A model generated the notes under the pieces. The model had not been told where the DNA came from, made no database searches, and worked only from the letters and a program-made list of their open reading frames with translations. A stretch of DNA of 64,000 bases from NCBI RefSeq assembly GCF_018122655.1, contig NZ_JAGRQC010000001.1, forward strand, positions 744,001 to 808,000, written 5' to 3'. Origin of the DNA: Stakelama marina. GTDB lineage: Bacteria; Pseudomonadota; Alphaproteobacteria; Sphingomonadales; Sphingomonadaceae. Shown here piece by piece: positions 1 to 10,613 of this stretch. The position numbers and the translations under genes were made by a program. Positions within the stretch are counted from its first letter, which is position 1, and every line of letters begins with the position of its first letter.

Positions 1-1
1 T

Positions 2-820
2 GAATCTGGCGCGCATTTCGGACACCAGACGCACCGCTGGAACCCGAAGATGAAGCCTTATATCTTCGGTGATCGCAACGGCATCCACATCATCGATCTT
101 TCGCAGACCGTGCCGCTTTTCGCGCGCGCGCTGGACTTTATCAGCCAGACCGTTGCGTCGGGCGGCAAGGTTCTGTTCGTCGGCACCAAGCGCCAGGCGC
201 AGCAGCCGGTCGCCGAAGCCGCGATGCGTTCGGGTCAGCACTTCGTCAACCACCGCTGGCTGGGCGGCATGCTCACCAACTGGAAGACGATTTCGGGCTC
301 GATCAAGCGCCTCAAGAGCCTTGAAGAGCGCTTGTCGGGCGACACCACGGGTCTGACCAAGAAGGAAGTCCTTCAGCTTACCCGCGAGCATGACAAGCTG
401 CAGCTTTCGCTGGGCGGTATCCGCGATCTCGGCGGTCTGCCCGACATCATGTTCGTCATCGACGCCAACAAGGAAGAGCTGGCGATCAAGGAAGCCAACA
501 CGCTCGGAATTCCGGTCGTCGCGATCCTCGACACCAACGTTTCGCCCGACGGCATCGCCTTCCCGATCCCGGCGAACGATGACGCCAGCCGCGCCATCCG
601 CTTGTATTGCGAGGCGGTAGGCATCGCCGCGACGCGCGGTGGCCAGGAAGCGATGGCGAAGTCGGGCGCCGATCTGGGCGCGATGGACGAGCCGCCGGCG
701 GAAGCCGCGCTTGCCGAAGAGTCCAAGGCGAAGGCCGACGAGGGCAAGGACCCCGAGGCGAAGGCCGCGGCCAGCGAGCCTGAAACCGCCGCAGAGGGTG
801 AGCGTCAGATCGACGCCTGA
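2..820 (+). CDS. rpsB: 30S ribosomal protein S2, 5' end missing
   Basis: Small-subunit ribosomal protein S2, which helps anchor S1 on the 30S particle. The gene enters from the left edge: an open frame starts at base 2 with [16 protein letters not shown], the typical S2 beginning, so only about 12 N-terminal residues seem to be missing. The family core ([26 protein letters not shown] stretch, [11 protein letters not shown]) is intact. The C-terminal 45 residues are an Ala/Glu/Lys-rich tail that is longer than in E. coli and is common in alphaproteobacteria. It is followed by tsf, as in most bacteria. Identity is certain; the true start lies outside the window. Confidence 0.98.
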   Translation, partial: ESGAHFGHQTHRWNPKMKPYIFGDRNGIHIIDLSQTVPLFARALDFISQTVASGGKVLFVGTKRQAQQPVAEAAMRSGQHFVNHRWLGGMLTNWKTISGSIKRLKSLEERLSGDTTGLTKKEVLQLTREHDKLQLSLGGIRDLGGLPDIMFVIDANKEELAIKEANTLGIPVVAILDTNVSPDGIAFPIPANDDASRAIRLYCEAVGIAATRGGQEAMAKSGADLGAMDEPPAEAALAEESKAKADEGKDPEAKAAASEPETAAEGERQIDA

Positions 821-843
821 GCCCTTTCGCCGAATTGACATAC

Positions 844-875
844 GGGCGGGGTAGGGCGTTGGCCTTATCCCGCCC
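844..875 (+). promoter_or_regulatory. Strong stem-loop between rpsB and tsf
   Basis: The 87-base spacer between rpsB and tsf contains a 14-pair stem closed by a GUUG tetraloop. The arm GGGCGGGGTAGGGC (844-857) pairs with GCCTTATCCCGCCC (862-875), with two G-U wobbles. No run of T follows, so it does not look like a complete intrinsic terminator. By analogy with the attenuator known between rpsB and tsf in E. coli, it could lower tsf transcription or mark an RNA processing point; that role is inference. Confidence 0.6.
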
Positions 876-907
876 GCATCCATAGCTGATATACGAGGAA
901 GATAGAC

Positions 908-1837
908 ATGGCCGAGATCACTGCCGCAGCGGTGAAGGAACTGCGCGAGCGCTCCGGCGCCGGCATGATGGACTGCAAGAAGGCGCTGACCGAATCGGGT
1001 GGCGACATCGAAGCGGCCGCCGACTGGCTGCGTACCAAGGGCCTAGCGGCCGCGCAGAAGAAGTCGAGCCGTACCGCCGCCGAAGGCCTGGTCGGCGTTG
1101 CCGTCGCGGGTCCGAAGGGCGCCGCGGTCGAGGTCAATTCCGAGACCGACTTCGTTGCCAAGAACGACCAGTTCCAGGCGTTCGTCCGCGAAGTGACGCA
1201 GATCGCGCTTGCCGAAGGCGACGATGTCGAGACGATCAAGAACGCCAAGATGCCGTCGGGCACGACCGTCGATGAGGCGCTGACCAACAATATCGCGACG
1301 ATCGGCGAGAACCAGTCGATCCGCCGTGCGCAGCGGCTCGAGGTTTCGCAGGGCGCGGTCATTCCCTACGTCCACAACGCGGTCGAACCCGGCCTCGGCA
1401 AGATCGGCGTGCTCGTCGCGCTCGAATCGGATGCCGGTGTCGATGTTCTCGAACCGCTCGGCAAGCAGCTTGCGATGCACATCGCGGCGGCATTCCCGCT
1501 TGCGCTCGACGAAAGCGGGCTCGATCAGGACGTGCTGGAGCGCGAGCGCCAGATCGCCATGGAAAAGGCGCAGGAATCGGGCAAGCCCGCCGAGATCATC
1601 GAAAAGATGGTCGAAGGTTCGGTGAAGAAGTTCGCCAAGGAAAACGCGCTTCTCAGCCAGATCTTCGTGATGGACAACAAGACCCCGATTGCCGACGTCG
1701 TCGCCAAGGCGGGCAAGGATGCCGGCACGAAGATCGTACTGAAGGATTATGTCCGCTTCCAGCTCGGTGAAGGCATCGAGAAGGAAGAGGGTGATTTCGC
1801 GGCAGAGGTTGCGGCCACTGCCGGCGTGAAGAAGTAA
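908..1837 (+). CDS. tsf: Translation elongation factor Ts
   Basis: Guanine nucleotide exchange factor that recharges EF-Tu with GTP. The N-terminal UBA-like domain carries [12 protein letters not shown] (residues 16-27) and the EF-Tu-contacting TDFVAKN motif follows at 80-86. At 309 residues it has the usual length. The ATG is preceded at a 7-base spacing by GAGGAA (895-900), which supports this start. It sits 87 bases after rpsB and is separated from pyrH by a terminator, so rpsB-tsf is probably a transcription unit of its own. Confidence 0.98.
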   Translation: MAEITAAAVKELRERSGAGMMDCKKALTESGGDIEAAADWLRTKGLAAAQKKSSRTAAEGLVGVAVAGPKGAAVEVNSETDFVAKNDQFQAFVREVTQIALAEGDDVETIKNAKMPSGTTVDEALTNNIATIGENQSIRRAQRLEVSQGAVIPYVHNAVEPGLGKIGVLVALESDAGVDVLEPLGKQLAMHIAAAFPLALDESGLDQDVLERERQIAMEKAQESGKPAEIIEKMVEGSVKKFAKENALLSQIFVMDNKTPIADVVAKAGKDAGTKIVLKDYVRFQLGEGIEKEEGDFAAEVAATAGVKK

Positions 1838-1900
1838 TATTGCGGAACTGACGGGCGCGGCACGGGAAACCGGGCTGCGTCCGTTTCATCGCTTGGCATC

Positions 1901-1938
1901 GCGGCGCGGCCCCTCTAAGGTCCGCGCCGCTTTGTTAT
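1901..1938 (+). terminator. Intrinsic terminator after tsf
   Basis: A perfect 9-base inverted repeat, GCGGCGCGG (1901-1909) and CCGCGCCGC (1922-1930), with a 12-base loop, is followed directly by TTTGTTATT. It lies in the 123-base tsf-pyrH spacer. This is the clearest factor-independent terminator in the window and separates rpsB-tsf from the pyrH operon. Confidence 0.85.
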
Positions 1939-1960
1939 TCCTTCCAGACAGTTTGGCTTC

Positions 1961-2686
1961 ATGACGACCCCCAGCTTCAACCGTATCCTCCTCAAGCTGT
2001 CGGGCGAGGTCCTGATGGGCGAGGGCGAGTTCGGCATCGACCCCGCAACCTGCGAACGCGTGGCGCGTGAAATCGCCGCCGCCAAGGATGCCGGTTTCGA
2101 ACTGTGCGTCGTCGTCGGCGGCGGCAATATCTTCCGCGGACTCGCCGGGGCCGCCAAGGGCTTCGACCGGGCGAGCGCCGATTATATGGGCATGCTCGCC
2201 ACGGTGATGAACGCGCTCGCGATGCAGAATGCGCTCGAACATATCGGCGTCGATACGCGGGTGCAGTCCGCGATCCCGATGTCGAGCGTGTGCGAACCCT
2301 ATATCCGCCGCCGCGCCGTGCGCCACATGGAAAAGGGGCGCGTGGTGATCTTTGCCGCCGGCACCGGAAATCCGTTTTTCACCACCGATACGGCCGCTGC
2401 GCTGCGTGCCGCTGAGATGGGCTGCGACGCGCTGTTCAAGGGGACGAGCGTCGATGGCGTCTATGACGCCGACCCGAAAAAGAATCCCGATGCAAAGCGC
2501 TATTCGGCGCTGAGCTTCAACCGTGTGCTCGCGGACGACCTGAAGGTCATGGACGCCAGCGCCGTGGCGCTGTGCCGCGACAACAATATCCCGATCGTCG
2601 TTTTCAATATCCGCAGCGAGGGCAATCTCGCCGATGCCCTTCGCGGCGACGGAACGTCGACGATCGTCCGCAACAACGCAGACTAG
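1961..2686 (+). CDS. pyrH: Uridylate kinase
   Basis: Cytoplasmic UMP kinase that phosphorylates UMP to UDP in pyrimidine nucleotide synthesis. It belongs to the amino-acid-kinase fold, not the P-loop NMP kinases. LKLSGE (11-16) and the glycine-rich GGGNIFRG (about 53-60) are visible, followed by the TDTAAALRA segment. The length of 241 residues is normal. It is first gene after the terminator and starts the conserved pyrH-frr-uppS-cdsA-dxr-rseP-bamA run, so a promoter is expected between 1938 and 1961 or overlapping the terminator; I cannot define it. Confidence 0.97.
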   Translation: MTTPSFNRILLKLSGEVLMGEGEFGIDPATCERVAREIAAAKDAGFELCVVVGGGNIFRGLAGAAKGFDRASADYMGMLATVMNALAMQNALEHIGVDTRVQSAIPMSSVCEPYIRRRAVRHMEKGRVVIFAAGTGNPFFTTDTAAALRAAEMGCDALFKGTSVDGVYDADPKKNPDAKRYSALSFNRVLADDLKVMDASAVALCRDNNIPIVVFNIRSEGNLADALRGDGTSTIVRNNAD

Positions 2687-2701
2687 AAGAGGACGCAAAC
2701 C

Positions 2702-3259
2702 ATGGCCGCATATGACAAGGCCGATCTCGAACGCCGCATGGCTGGTTCGGTCGACGCGCTGAAGCACGATCTTGCCGGTCTGCGGACGGGCCGCGCCTCC
2801 ACGACGCTGCTCGATCCGGTCACCGTGGAGGTGTACGGTGCCAACATGCCGCTCAATCAGGTCGCGACCGTTTCCGCGCCCGAGCCGCGCATGCTGTCGG
2901 TGCAGGTGTGGGACAAATCGAACGTCACGCCGGTCGACAAGGCGATCCGGTCGGCCGGGCTTGGCCTGAACCCGATCGTCGATGGCCAGAATATCCGGCT
3001 GCCGATTCCCGACCTGACCGAAGATCGCCGTAAGGAACTTGCCAAGCTGGCCGGGCAATATGCTGAAAAGGCTCGTATCGCCGCGCGCAACGTGCGCCGC
3101 GACGGGATGGACAGCCTGAAGGCCGACGAAAAGAAGGGTGAGCTGTCGGAAGACGAGCGCAAGCGGCTGGAAAATGATGTCCAGAAGCTGACCGACAAGA
3201 CGATCGCAGATATCGATGCGGCGGCGCAGGCGAAGGAAAAGGAAATCCTCGGCCAGTGA
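2702..3259 (+). CDS. frr: Ribosome recycling factor
   Basis: RRF works with EF-G to split post-termination ribosomes. The 185-residue protein has the family signatures [17 protein letters not shown] and [16 protein letters not shown], with the long C-terminal helix [16 protein letters not shown]. The start ATG has AGAGGA about 8 bases upstream. It lies 15 bases after pyrH, and its stop codon overlaps the GTG of uppS. Confidence 0.98.
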   Translation: MAAYDKADLERRMAGSVDALKHDLAGLRTGRASTTLLDPVTVEVYGANMPLNQVATVSAPEPRMLSVQVWDKSNVTPVDKAIRSAGLGLNPIVDGQNIRLPIPDLTEDRRKELAKLAGQYAEKARIAARNVRRDGMDSLKADEKKGELSEDERKRLENDVQKLTDKTIADIDAAAQAKEKEILGQ

Positions 3260-3999
3260 TTCCCAATCCGGCTCCCAGGCCGGCTTCCGGCGCGCCCGAC
3301 GTTCATACGCCGCGCCATGTGGCGATCATCATGGACGGCAACGGCCGCTGGGCAAAGGCCCGGCACCTGCCGCGCATTGCCGGCCATCGGCAGGGCGTAG
3401 AGGCCGTGCGCCACATTTCGCGCGCGGCCCGCGACCTGGGTATCGAAGTTCTGACGCTGTACGCCTTTTCGTCGGAGAACTGGCGGCGGCCACAGGAAGA
3501 GGTTGGCGACCTGATGGGGTTGCTGCGCCGTTTCCTGAAAAAGGAAGTCGAAGAACTGGTGCGCGAGGACGTCAGGTTGCGCGTCATCGGCGATTATCGT
3601 GCGCTCGCGCCCGATCTGGTCGAGATGATCGACGATGTCGTCGGGCGGACCGAACGCAATGGCGGACCGTCGCTGGTGATCGCGCTCAATTACGGCTCTC
3701 AGGCGGAGATCACGGCGGCCGCGCGAGCGCTCGCGAAGCGGGTCGAGGATGGTGAGATCACGGCCGACGCCATCGACGAAGCGATGTTCGAAGGGGCGCT
3801 CGCGACGCACGACCTCCCGCCGCTCGACCTGATGATCCGAACATCGGGCGAGCAACGGCTCTCCAATTTCCTGCTGTGGCAGTCGGCCTATGCCGAATTG
3901 GTTTTTACCGACACGCTATGGCCCGATTTCGACCGCACGGCGCTGGAGGAGGCGCTGTCGGTATATGCGCGCCGTCATCGGCGGTTCGGCGGCCTGTGA
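3256..3999 (+). CDS. uppS: Undecaprenyl diphosphate synthase
   Basis: Cis-prenyltransferase that makes the C55 lipid carrier for peptidoglycan and surface glycans. The diagnostic [14 protein letters not shown] starts at residue 21 with catalytic Asp27, and the C-terminal [18 protein letters not shown] block is present. The start is GTG, whose last bases overlap the frr stop (GTGA). About 20 poorly conserved residues precede the core, so a shorter start cannot be excluded, but no ATG lies in between. Next in the operon is cdsA, again joined by a GTGA overlap. Confidence 0.96.
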   Translation: MIPNPAPRPASGAPDVHTPRHVAIIMDGNGRWAKARHLPRIAGHRQGVEAVRHISRAARDLGIEVLTLYAFSSENWRRPQEEVGDLMGLLRRFLKKEVEELVREDVRLRVIGDYRALAPDLVEMIDDVVGRTERNGGPSLVIALNYGSQAEITAAARALAKRVEDGEITADAIDEAMFEGALATHDLPPLDLMIRTSGEQRLSNFLLWQSAYAELVFTDTLWPDFDRTALEEALSVYARRHRRFGGL

Positions 4000-4787
4000 A
4001 CGCACCGCTGCCGCCTCGATCCGATCTTCCCGTCCGGGCGGCGGTGGGCGCTGTCCTGATCGCGCTTGCGGCGCTCGCGCTATGGGTCGGTGACTGGCTG
4101 TTCTGGATCATCCTGTCGGCGGTGTCGCTGCTGATGATGGCCGAATGGAGTGGTCTGGCGCATGCGAGTGCGCGCAACACGCGGATCGCGCAGTTCACGA
4201 TCTGCGTACCGCTTGCGATCATGGCGCCGAAATGGATTGCGGCAGGGCCGGGCTTCTTTGCGCTGGGGCTGATATTCGGCGCGATGTTCTTCGTCGCCAT
4301 CGTCACCCGGCGCCAGATCCTCGCGGTGGGCGCGGTGTATGTCGTGTTGCCGGTACTGGCGTTGCTGTGGTTGCGCGCACAGCCTGATGGACTGCTTCTC
4401 GCCTTCTGGTCGATGGCGCTGGTCTGGGCGTGCGATATCGGCGCCTATTTCGCGGGACGAAATCTGGGCGGCCCCAAGCTCGCGCCGCGTGTCAGCCCGA
4501 ACAAGACCTGGTCGGGGCTGCTGGGCGGCGTGGTCGGCGCGGCGCTTCTCGGGGCGATACTCTATCGCTTCGGACTTCCCTTGCATCTGGCGATCGCCAG
4601 CCCGTTTCTCGCCGTCGTCGCACAGGCAGGCGATCTTTATGAAAGCTGGCTCAAGCGGCGGGCCGGGGTGAAGGATTCGGGTACGTTGCTGCCGGGTCAT
4701 GGCGGCTTTCTCGACAGGCTCGACGGGCTGGTTCCCGTTGCACCGATCGCAGCGCTGCTGGTGTTTCTTCCCGAGGTCATCCGATGA
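3996..4787 (+). CDS. cdsA: Phosphatidate cytidylyltransferase
   Basis: Inner-membrane enzyme that converts phosphatidic acid and CTP to CDP-diacylglycerol, the entry to phospholipid synthesis. The protein is a string of hydrophobic segments ending with the CdsA signature KDSGTLLPGHGGFLDRLDG in the last 40 residues. I chose GTG at 3996, overlapping the uppS stop, giving 263 residues; the open frame continues upstream but that part lies inside uppS and is not membrane-like. It ends in an ATGA overlap with dxr. Confidence 0.95.
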   Translation: MNAPLPPRSDLPVRAAVGAVLIALAALALWVGDWLFWIILSAVSLLMMAEWSGLAHASARNTRIAQFTICVPLAIMAPKWIAAGPGFFALGLIFGAMFFVAIVTRRQILAVGAVYVVLPVLALLWLRAQPDGLLLAFWSMALVWACDIGAYFAGRNLGGPKLAPRVSPNKTWSGLLGGVVGAALLGAILYRFGLPLHLAIASPFLAVVAQAGDLYESWLKRRAGVKDSGTLLPGHGGFLDRLDGLVPVAPIAALLVFLPEVIR

Positions 4788-5941
4788 AACGGGTCACGAT
4801 CCTCGGCGCAACTGGATCGGTCGGAACGTCGACGCTCGATCTGATCGAGCGCGCGCCCGACGCATTCAAGGTCGTGGCGCTGACGGCCAATCGCGACGTT
4901 GCCGGCCTGGCGGCGGCAGCGAAACGCACCGGTGCCGAATTGGCCGTCGTTGCGGACGAGGATTGCCTGCCCGCACTGCGAGAGGCGCTTGCGGGATCGG
5001 GCGTCGCAGCCGCCGGTGGCGATCAGGCGGTTGCCGATGCCGCGCGGATGGAAGCCGATGTAGTGATGGGCGCGATTGTCGGTTGCGCCGGACTTGCGCC
5101 GGTCATGGCGGCGGTGGAACAGGGCAGGACGGTGATCCTTGCCAACAAGGAGCCGCTGGTTTCGGCGGGTGAGGTCGTCCTCGACGCCGCGCGGGCGCAT
5201 GGCGCCACGCTGCTGCCCGCCGATTCAGAGCATAACGCGATTTTCCAGTGCTTCGATTTCGATCGACCCGAGCGCATTCGACGCATCATCCTGACGGCGA
5301 GCGGTGGTCCGTTTCGCGATCGCGACCTGGACTATATGCGCTCGGTCACGCCCGACCAGGCGGTGGCGCATCCCAACTGGTCGATGGGCGCAAAGATTTC
5401 GGTCGATTCGGCGACGATGATGAACAAGGGGCTGGAGCTGATCGAGGCCGCGCGGCTGTTCCCGGTTCCGCATGATCGGATAGAGATCATCCTGCACCGC
5501 CAATCGGTAATCCACTCGCTGGTCGATTATGTCGACGGGTCGGTCCTCGCGCAGCTTGGCCCGCCCGACATGCGCACGCCGATCGCCTATTGTCTCGGCT
5601 GGCCCGACCGGATCGATACCCCGATGGAACCGCTCGATCTGGTCAGCATCGGCCGGCTCGATTTCGCGCCGCCAGACCCGGCAAGATTTCCCGCGCTTAT
5701 TCTGTGCCGCAATGCGCTTGATGCCGGCGGGGCGAAGCCGGCGATCCTCAATGCCGCGAACGAGGTCGCAGTCGCCGCATTTCTGGCACGGCGTATCGGC
5801 TTCCTCGAAATTGCCGCAATCGTCGGCGATACGCTTGATCGCTATGATCCGCCTGCTCCCGCGACTCTCGATGCGGTACTTGCCGTCGACGCCGAGGCGC
5901 GGCGAATCGCGGACGAGCGAGTTAAGGACTGCGTAGCTTGA
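4784..5941 (+). CDS. dxr: 1-deoxy-D-xylulose-5-phosphate reductoisomerase
   Basis: Second step of the MEP isoprenoid pathway: DXP is rearranged and reduced by NADPH to 2-C-methylerythritol 4-phosphate. The Rossmann motif GATGSVGTSTLDL starts at residue 8, and NKEPLVSAG, SEHNAIFQC and the flexible-loop/active-site region with MNKGLELIEA are all intact. The length is 385 residues. GAGG precedes the ATG by 7 bases. Its neighbour uppS uses the pathway product, and ispDF, two further MEP steps, is at 30.6 kb in this window. Confidence 0.97.
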   Translation: MKRVTILGATGSVGTSTLDLIERAPDAFKVVALTANRDVAGLAAAAKRTGAELAVVADEDCLPALREALAGSGVAAAGGDQAVADAARMEADVVMGAIVGCAGLAPVMAAVEQGRTVILANKEPLVSAGEVVLDAARAHGATLLPADSEHNAIFQCFDFDRPERIRRIILTASGGPFRDRDLDYMRSVTPDQAVAHPNWSMGAKISVDSATMMNKGLELIEAARLFPVPHDRIEIILHRQSVIHSLVDYVDGSVLAQLGPPDMRTPIAYCLGWPDRIDTPMEPLDLVSIGRLDFAPPDPARFPALILCRNALDAGGAKPAILNAANEVAVAAFLARRIGFLEIAAIVGDTLDRYDPPAPATLDAVLAVDAEARRIADERVKDCVA

Positions 5942-7071
5942 CCCAAAACCCCGGATTTCTGCTGACCATTCTGGCCTTTGCGCTGGTACTCGGGCCGTTG
6001 GTGTTCCTCCACGAACTCGGCCATTATTTCGTCGGACGCTGGTTCGGCGTGAAGGCGGAGGCCTTTTCCGTCGGGTTCGGGCGCGAGATTTTCGGCGTTA
6101 CCGACCGGCGCGGTACGCGGTGGAAGTTCGGCTGGCTGCCGCTAGGCGGTTATGTGCGCTTTGCCGGCGACATGAATCCCGCGAGCCAGCCCGACGCGCA
6201 GTGGCTCGAACTGCCAGCCGCCGAACGGGCGAGGACCTTTCAGGCGAAGCCAGTATGGCAACGCGCGCTGATCGTTGCCGCGGGGCCGGTCACGAATTTC
6301 ATCATCGCCATCCTGATCTTTGCGGCATTCGCCATGATCTTAGGCGTGGATCGGACCCCGGCGACGGTCGGCGGCGTTCTGGCGAACAGCCCGGCGGCAG
6401 AAGCCGGTCTGTCGGCCGGTGACCGTATCGTCAGCATGGACGGCCGGTCGATGGAAAGTTTCAAGGACCTGGCGAACTTCACCGTCCTGCGCCCCGCTGA
6501 AACGGTGTCAGTGACCTATCGCCACGACGGCGAACTCCGCAAAACCAGTCTGACGCTGGCGACGATCCACGAGCGCGACCGGTTCGGCAACGAATTCAGC
6601 CGCGGGCAGATCGGCATCGCGCCCGGCGCTCCGGTGTATCAGCCCGTTGGCGTGCTTCAGGCCTTGCCGGCGGGCGTCCAGATGACGCGCGATACACTCG
6701 GCTGGATGCTCGATGGACTCGGCCAGATCGTCACGGGCCGCCGGTCGGTCGATGAGCTTGGCGGTCCGATCCGCATCGCCAAGATTTCTGGCGAACAGCT
6801 GTCGCTGGGCCTGCCGGCGCTCATCAGCCTGATCGCGGTGATCTCGATTAATCTGGGATTCATCAACCTCTTGCCAGTGCCGATGCTGGATGGAGGTCAT
6901 TTGTTCTTTTACGCGATCGAGGCGATCCGGCGGAAGCCGGTGGAGCCGCAGGTGATGGAATGGGCGTTTCGCGGCGGTCTGGCGGCAATATTGGCGCTGT
7001 TTCTGCTGGTTACGATCAACGATCTCGGCTCGTTGGGTGTGTGGCATAGCCTGGCCGGGTTGATCGGCTGA
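5938..7071 (+). CDS. rseP: RIP metalloprotease RseP (site-2 protease)
   Basis: Intramembrane zinc protease that cleaves anti-sigma factors and leftover signal peptides. The zinc motif HELGH is at residues 25-29, one PDZ domain lies at about 125-190 (SPAAEAGLSAGDRIVSMDG), and the second metal region NLLPVPMLDGGH is near residue 315. The start is TTG at 5938, overlapping the dxr stop (TTGA), with AAGGA 9 bases upstream. At 377 residues it has one fewer PDZ domain than E. coli RseP, as is usual in alphaproteobacteria. It directly precedes bamA. Confidence 0.95.
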   Translation: MTQNPGFLLTILAFALVLGPLVFLHELGHYFVGRWFGVKAEAFSVGFGREIFGVTDRRGTRWKFGWLPLGGYVRFAGDMNPASQPDAQWLELPAAERARTFQAKPVWQRALIVAAGPVTNFIIAILIFAAFAMILGVDRTPATVGGVLANSPAAEAGLSAGDRIVSMDGRSMESFKDLANFTVLRPAETVSVTYRHDGELRKTSLTLATIHERDRFGNEFSRGQIGIAPGAPVYQPVGVLQALPAGVQMTRDTLGWMLDGLGQIVTGRRSVDELGGPIRIAKISGEQLSLGLPALISLIAVISINLGFINLLPVPMLDGGHLFFYAIEAIRRKPVEPQVMEWAFRGGLAAILALFLLVTINDLGSLGVWHSLAGLIG

Positions 7072-7098
7072 CGCGGTTAGGGCAGGGCGTGCGCACGC

Positions 7099-9978
7099 AT
7101 GCCGATGGGCAATGATTTTCTCCGACTGGGGTGGGATGTGACGGCGAACAAGTCTTCGAAATTGAGCACGGGCGCAAAGGCGCTTACCTTGGCTTGCACG
7201 ATGCTTTCGGGCATCGGCATTGCGCACGCGCAGGATGCGACCGCGCAGCAAGGTCAGCCGACCGGCCAGCAGCCGGCTGCCCAGTCTCAGCCGTCGGCCC
7301 CGGCAACGCCGGGACAGGCCGCACCGCAGCAGGCAATCCCGCTCGTTCCGCAGGAACAGGAACGCGTCATCAAGTCGCTTCGCGTCGAGGGTTCGCAGCG
7401 TATCGAACCGGCGACGATCCTTTCCTATACCAAGCTGCGCGTTGGCGAGACCTACACCAACGCGACCGTCGACCAGGCGATCAAGGACCTGCTGGCCAGC
7501 GACTTTCTGGCTGACGTGTCGATCTCGGGCGTGGAGACCGGTGACCTGGTCATCCACATCAAGGAAAATCCGGTCATCAACCGCGTCATCCTGGAGGGCA
7601 ACAAGCGCCTGAAGGACGACAAGATCACCAAGGAGATTAAGCTCGCGCCGCGGCAGATCTTCACACGCACCGCAGTGCGGGCTGATGTCGCGCGGATCAT
7701 CGAGCTGTACCGGCGCCAGGGTCGGTTCGCCGCGACCGTCGACCCGCAGATGGTTAAGCTCGACCAGAACCGCGTCGACGTGATCTTCGAAATCCACGAA
7801 GGGCCGAAGTCGAAGGTTCGCCAGATCAACATCATCGGAAACGAGAAGTTTTCGGATGACAAGCTGCGCGGCGAAATGGCGACCAAGCAGGCGCGCTGGT
7901 TCCGCATCTTCAGCTCGAACACGAGCTACGATCAGGACCGCATGGCGTATGACCAGCAGAAGATGCGGCAATTCTATCTGACGCAGGGCTATGCCGATTT
8001 TCGCGTGACGTCAGCGGTCGCCGAACTGACCCCCGACAAGCGCGACTTCATCATCACCTATGTCGTCGAAGAAGGCGACCGCTATAAATTCGGTGATGTG
8101 TCGGTCGACAGCGGTATCCGCGACTTCGACGACAAGAAGCTCGCCCAGGCGCTGCCGTTCAAGAAGGGCGACTGGTACAATGCGAAGCAAGTCGAGGATG
8201 CGGTCGACCAGTTGAGCCAGACCGCCGGCTTTGCGGGATACGCTTTCGCCGATGTCCGCCCGGAATTCCAGCCCGATCGCGAAAATCACACGATGGATGT
8301 GACGTTCAACATCGCGGAAGCGAAGCGCACCTATGTCGAGCGGATCAACATCACCGGCAATACGCAGACCAAGGACAAGGTCATCCGCCGCGAAATGCGC
8401 GTGGCCGAGGGTGACGCGTTCAACTCGTTCCTCATCAAGCGCTCGGAAGACCGCATCAATTCGCTGGGGTATTTCCAGGACAAGTTCGAGATCGACCGCA
8501 AGCAGGGTTCGAGCGACGATCGCATCGACCTGAATGCCAATGTCGAAGAAAAGTCGACGGGCGAGCTCTCGCTTTCGGCCGGTTTCTCGAGTCTTGAACG
8601 TTTCCTCGTGCAGGCGGCGATCCGGCAGCGCAACTTCCGCGGCATGGGCCAGGATGCGCATGCGCAGGTCAACTATTCGTCCTATTCAAAGTCGGCCGAG
8701 CTCGGCTTTACCGAGCCATATCTGTTCGACAAGCCGATCGCGCTGGGGGCGACGATCTTCCGACGCGACTACAACTCGTTCAACTATATCGGTCAGAACC
8801 GCAACACGACCTATTCGCAGGTTCAGACAGGTTTCCAGATTTCGACCGGTTTGCCGCTGACCGAATATTGGACGCTGTCGGGCCGTTACAGCCTGTCGGT
8901 GGACGACGTTACGCTCGACAAGAACTCCTTTTATAAGGATTCGAATGGCGACGGGACGCTCGACACTTGCGATCCGCTTAAGGCGGGACGCTATCTCTGC
9001 GACGCGATCGGCAATCGCCTGACGTCGCTACTCGGCGCATCGCTGATTTACAGCAGCCTCAACAGCAACCTGCGCCCGACCAAGGGCACGCGCTTCGTCG
9101 CCGGTGTCGATTTCGCCGGGCTGGGCGGCGATGTCCGCTATCTTCGCGGCCGCCTGAACGCTTCCAAATACTGGAATGTCGGCAGCGGCTTCATCTTCTC
9201 GCTCAGTGGCGAGGGCGGCTATATCCATTCGCTTGAGGGAAGTCGGGGGCCGGGCGTCGATCCGGTTCGAATCACCGACCGCTTCTACCTCGGCGAGCCG
9301 CAATTCCGCGGATTCGATATCCGCGGTGTCGGTCCGCGTATTCAGCGCGTTCCCTATACCGGCACGGTGGCCAGTGGTACGCAGGCTCTCGTTACCGACA
9401 GGAAACAGATTATTGACGACGCCCTGGGCGGCAAGGCTTATTATCTTGGCAAGGCGGAGCTTGAGATTCCGCTCGGCTCGGGCGCGCAGGAACTTGGTCT
9501 GAGGCCTTCGATCTTCGTGCAGGTCGGTGCACTGTTCGGCATTACCCGGCCTCAGCTTAACACGGCCTACACGCAAGCCACCGATAGCAACGGTGTACCG
9601 CTTAATAATGCGGACGGCTCCCCTTCGTTTTTGCCGCCGCGGCTTACGGCCTCTGACGGCAGCCCGCTCTTCTACAATTCGTATCAAAATGACGCTGGGG
9701 ATACGCTCACGCGACTCACTACGTGTTCTGCCGGATATTCGGATACGGCGGGTGGAACCTGTACCGGTTCGGAGGCAAATACCGCGGCCTTCAGCAATTC
9801 GACCATCTATTACGAGCGGTTCCTGGGCGACAGCGCGCGCCCGAGAATTTCGGTCGGCATCGGCACCGACTGGAATTCGCCCTTCGGTCCACTGCGTATC
9901 GACATCGCCAAGGCAATTCTTACCCAGCCCGGCGACGACACCAAATTGTTCACTTTCAACGTAGGAAGACAGTTCTAA
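7099..9978 (+). CDS. bamA: Outer membrane protein assembly factor BamA
   Basis: Central Omp85 subunit of the BAM complex, which folds beta-barrels into the outer membrane. A signal peptide ends near AHAQ, followed by a Gln/Ala/Pro-rich linker. POTRA repeats then run from about residue 88 to 430 (for example [12 protein letters not shown] and [15 protein letters not shown]), and a barrel ends in a terminal Phe (NVGRQF). At 959 residues it is longer than E. coli BamA, mainly through barrel-loop insertions such as a Cys-containing segment near the end. The ATG at 7099 is used; a GTG at 7138 would leave a shorter, more typical signal peptide and is a real alternative. Confidence 0.95.
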   Translation: MPMGNDFLRLGWDVTANKSSKLSTGAKALTLACTMLSGIGIAHAQDATAQQGQPTGQQPAAQSQPSAPATPGQAAPQQAIPLVPQEQERVIKSLRVEGSQRIEPATILSYTKLRVGETYTNATVDQAIKDLLASDFLADVSISGVETGDLVIHIKENPVINRVILEGNKRLKDDKITKEIKLAPRQIFTRTAVRADVARIIELYRRQGRFAATVDPQMVKLDQNRVDVIFEIHEGPKSKVRQINIIGNEKFSDDKLRGEMATKQARWFRIFSSNTSYDQDRMAYDQQKMRQFYLTQGYADFRVTSAVAELTPDKRDFIITYVVEEGDRYKFGDVSVDSGIRDFDDKKLAQALPFKKGDWYNAKQVEDAVDQLSQTAGFAGYAFADVRPEFQPDRENHTMDVTFNIAEAKRTYVERINITGNTQTKDKVIRREMRVAEGDAFNSFLIKRSEDRINSLGYFQDKFEIDRKQGSSDDRIDLNANVEEKSTGELSLSAGFSSLERFLVQAAIRQRNFRGMGQDAHAQVNYSSYSKSAELGFTEPYLFDKPIALGATIFRRDYNSFNYIGQNRNTTYSQVQTGFQISTGLPLTEYWTLSGRYSLSVDDVTLDKNSFYKDSNGDGTLDTCDPLKAGRYLCDAIGNRLTSLLGASLIYSSLNSNLRPTKGTRFVAGVDFAGLGGDVRYLRGRLNASKYWNVGSGFIFSLSGEGGYIHSLEGSRGPGVDPVRITDRFYLGEPQFRGFDIRGVGPRIQRVPYTGTVASGTQALVTDRKQIIDDALGGKAYYLGKAELEIPLGSGAQELGLRPSIFVQVGALFGITRPQLNTAYTQATDSNGVPLNNADGSPSFLPPRLTASDGSPLFYNSYQNDAGDTLTRLTTCSAGYSDTAGGTCTGSEANTAAFSNSTIYYERFLGDSARPRISVGIGTDWNSPFGPLRIDIAKAILTQPGDDTKLFTFNVGRQF

Positions 9979-10613
9979 TGGCACTCAACAAGACCCTTCT
10001 GTTCGCAGCGGCCGCTCTCGCCCCGATCGCCGCCGCCGCTCCGGCGCAGGCTCAGGTGGCGGGCGTTGCCGTTGCCGATCCGCAGCAGGCGATCCAGGAC
10101 AGCAACGCCTGGAAGACCGCGTCGGCACAGATCCAGACCACGTACAAGGCACAGATCGACCAGGCGCAGAGCCGCAGCAACGCCATCAAGGCGGAGCTCG
10201 ACCCGCTCGTGAAATCGTTCAACGCCGCGCGTCAGCAGCCCAATGCCAATCAGGCGTCGCTGCAGACCCAGGCTCAGTCGATCCAGTCGAAGGAGCAGGC
10301 TGCCAATGCAGAGGTCAACAAGATCCTGCAGCCGGTACAGCGTGCGCGCGCCTATGCGCTGGAGCAGATCAGCAACCAGTATCCCAAGGCGGTTCAGGCC
10401 GTGATCGGCGCCAAGAAGATCCAGGTCCTGCTGCGTCCCGATGCCACGATCTATGCGGCACCGGCTGCCGATGTGACCAGCGACATCACTGCCCAGCTCA
10501 ACACGCTGGTCAGCAATGTCAGCATCCAGCCGCCGGCCAACTGGCAGCCGGGCCAGCAGCAGAACGCGCCGGCAGCCCCGGCCGCGCAGCAGGCGCCCGC
10601 CACCGGCCGATGA
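9978..10613 (+). CDS. OmpH/Skp-family periplasmic chaperone
   Basis: Periplasmic holdase that escorts unfolded outer-membrane proteins to BamA. The start ATG at 9978 shares a base with the bamA stop (TAATG), with AGGAAGA upstream. Residues 1-26 form a signal peptide ending in AQA. The rest is Gln/Ala-rich and predicted helical, consistent with the OmpH coiled-coil arms, and ends with a Pro/Ala/Gln tail. The 211-residue length is slightly above E. coli Skp. lpxD, which often follows skp, is absent here; fabZ follows with a 4-base overlap. Confidence 0.9.
   Translation: MALNKTLLFAAAALAPIAAAAPAQAQVAGVAVADPQQAIQDSNAWKTASAQIQTTYKAQIDQAQSRSNAIKAELDPLVKSFNAARQQPNANQASLQTQAQSIQSKEQAANAEVNKILQPVQRARAYALEQISNQYPKAVQAVIGAKKIQVLLRPDATIYAAPAADVTSDITAQLNTLVSNVSIQPPANWQPGQQQNAPAAPAAQQAPATGR

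Noticed and set aside
835..840. TTGACA as a -35 box for tsf
   Set aside because: No acceptable -10 box follows at 16-18 bases; the region is instead taken up by the stem-loop.
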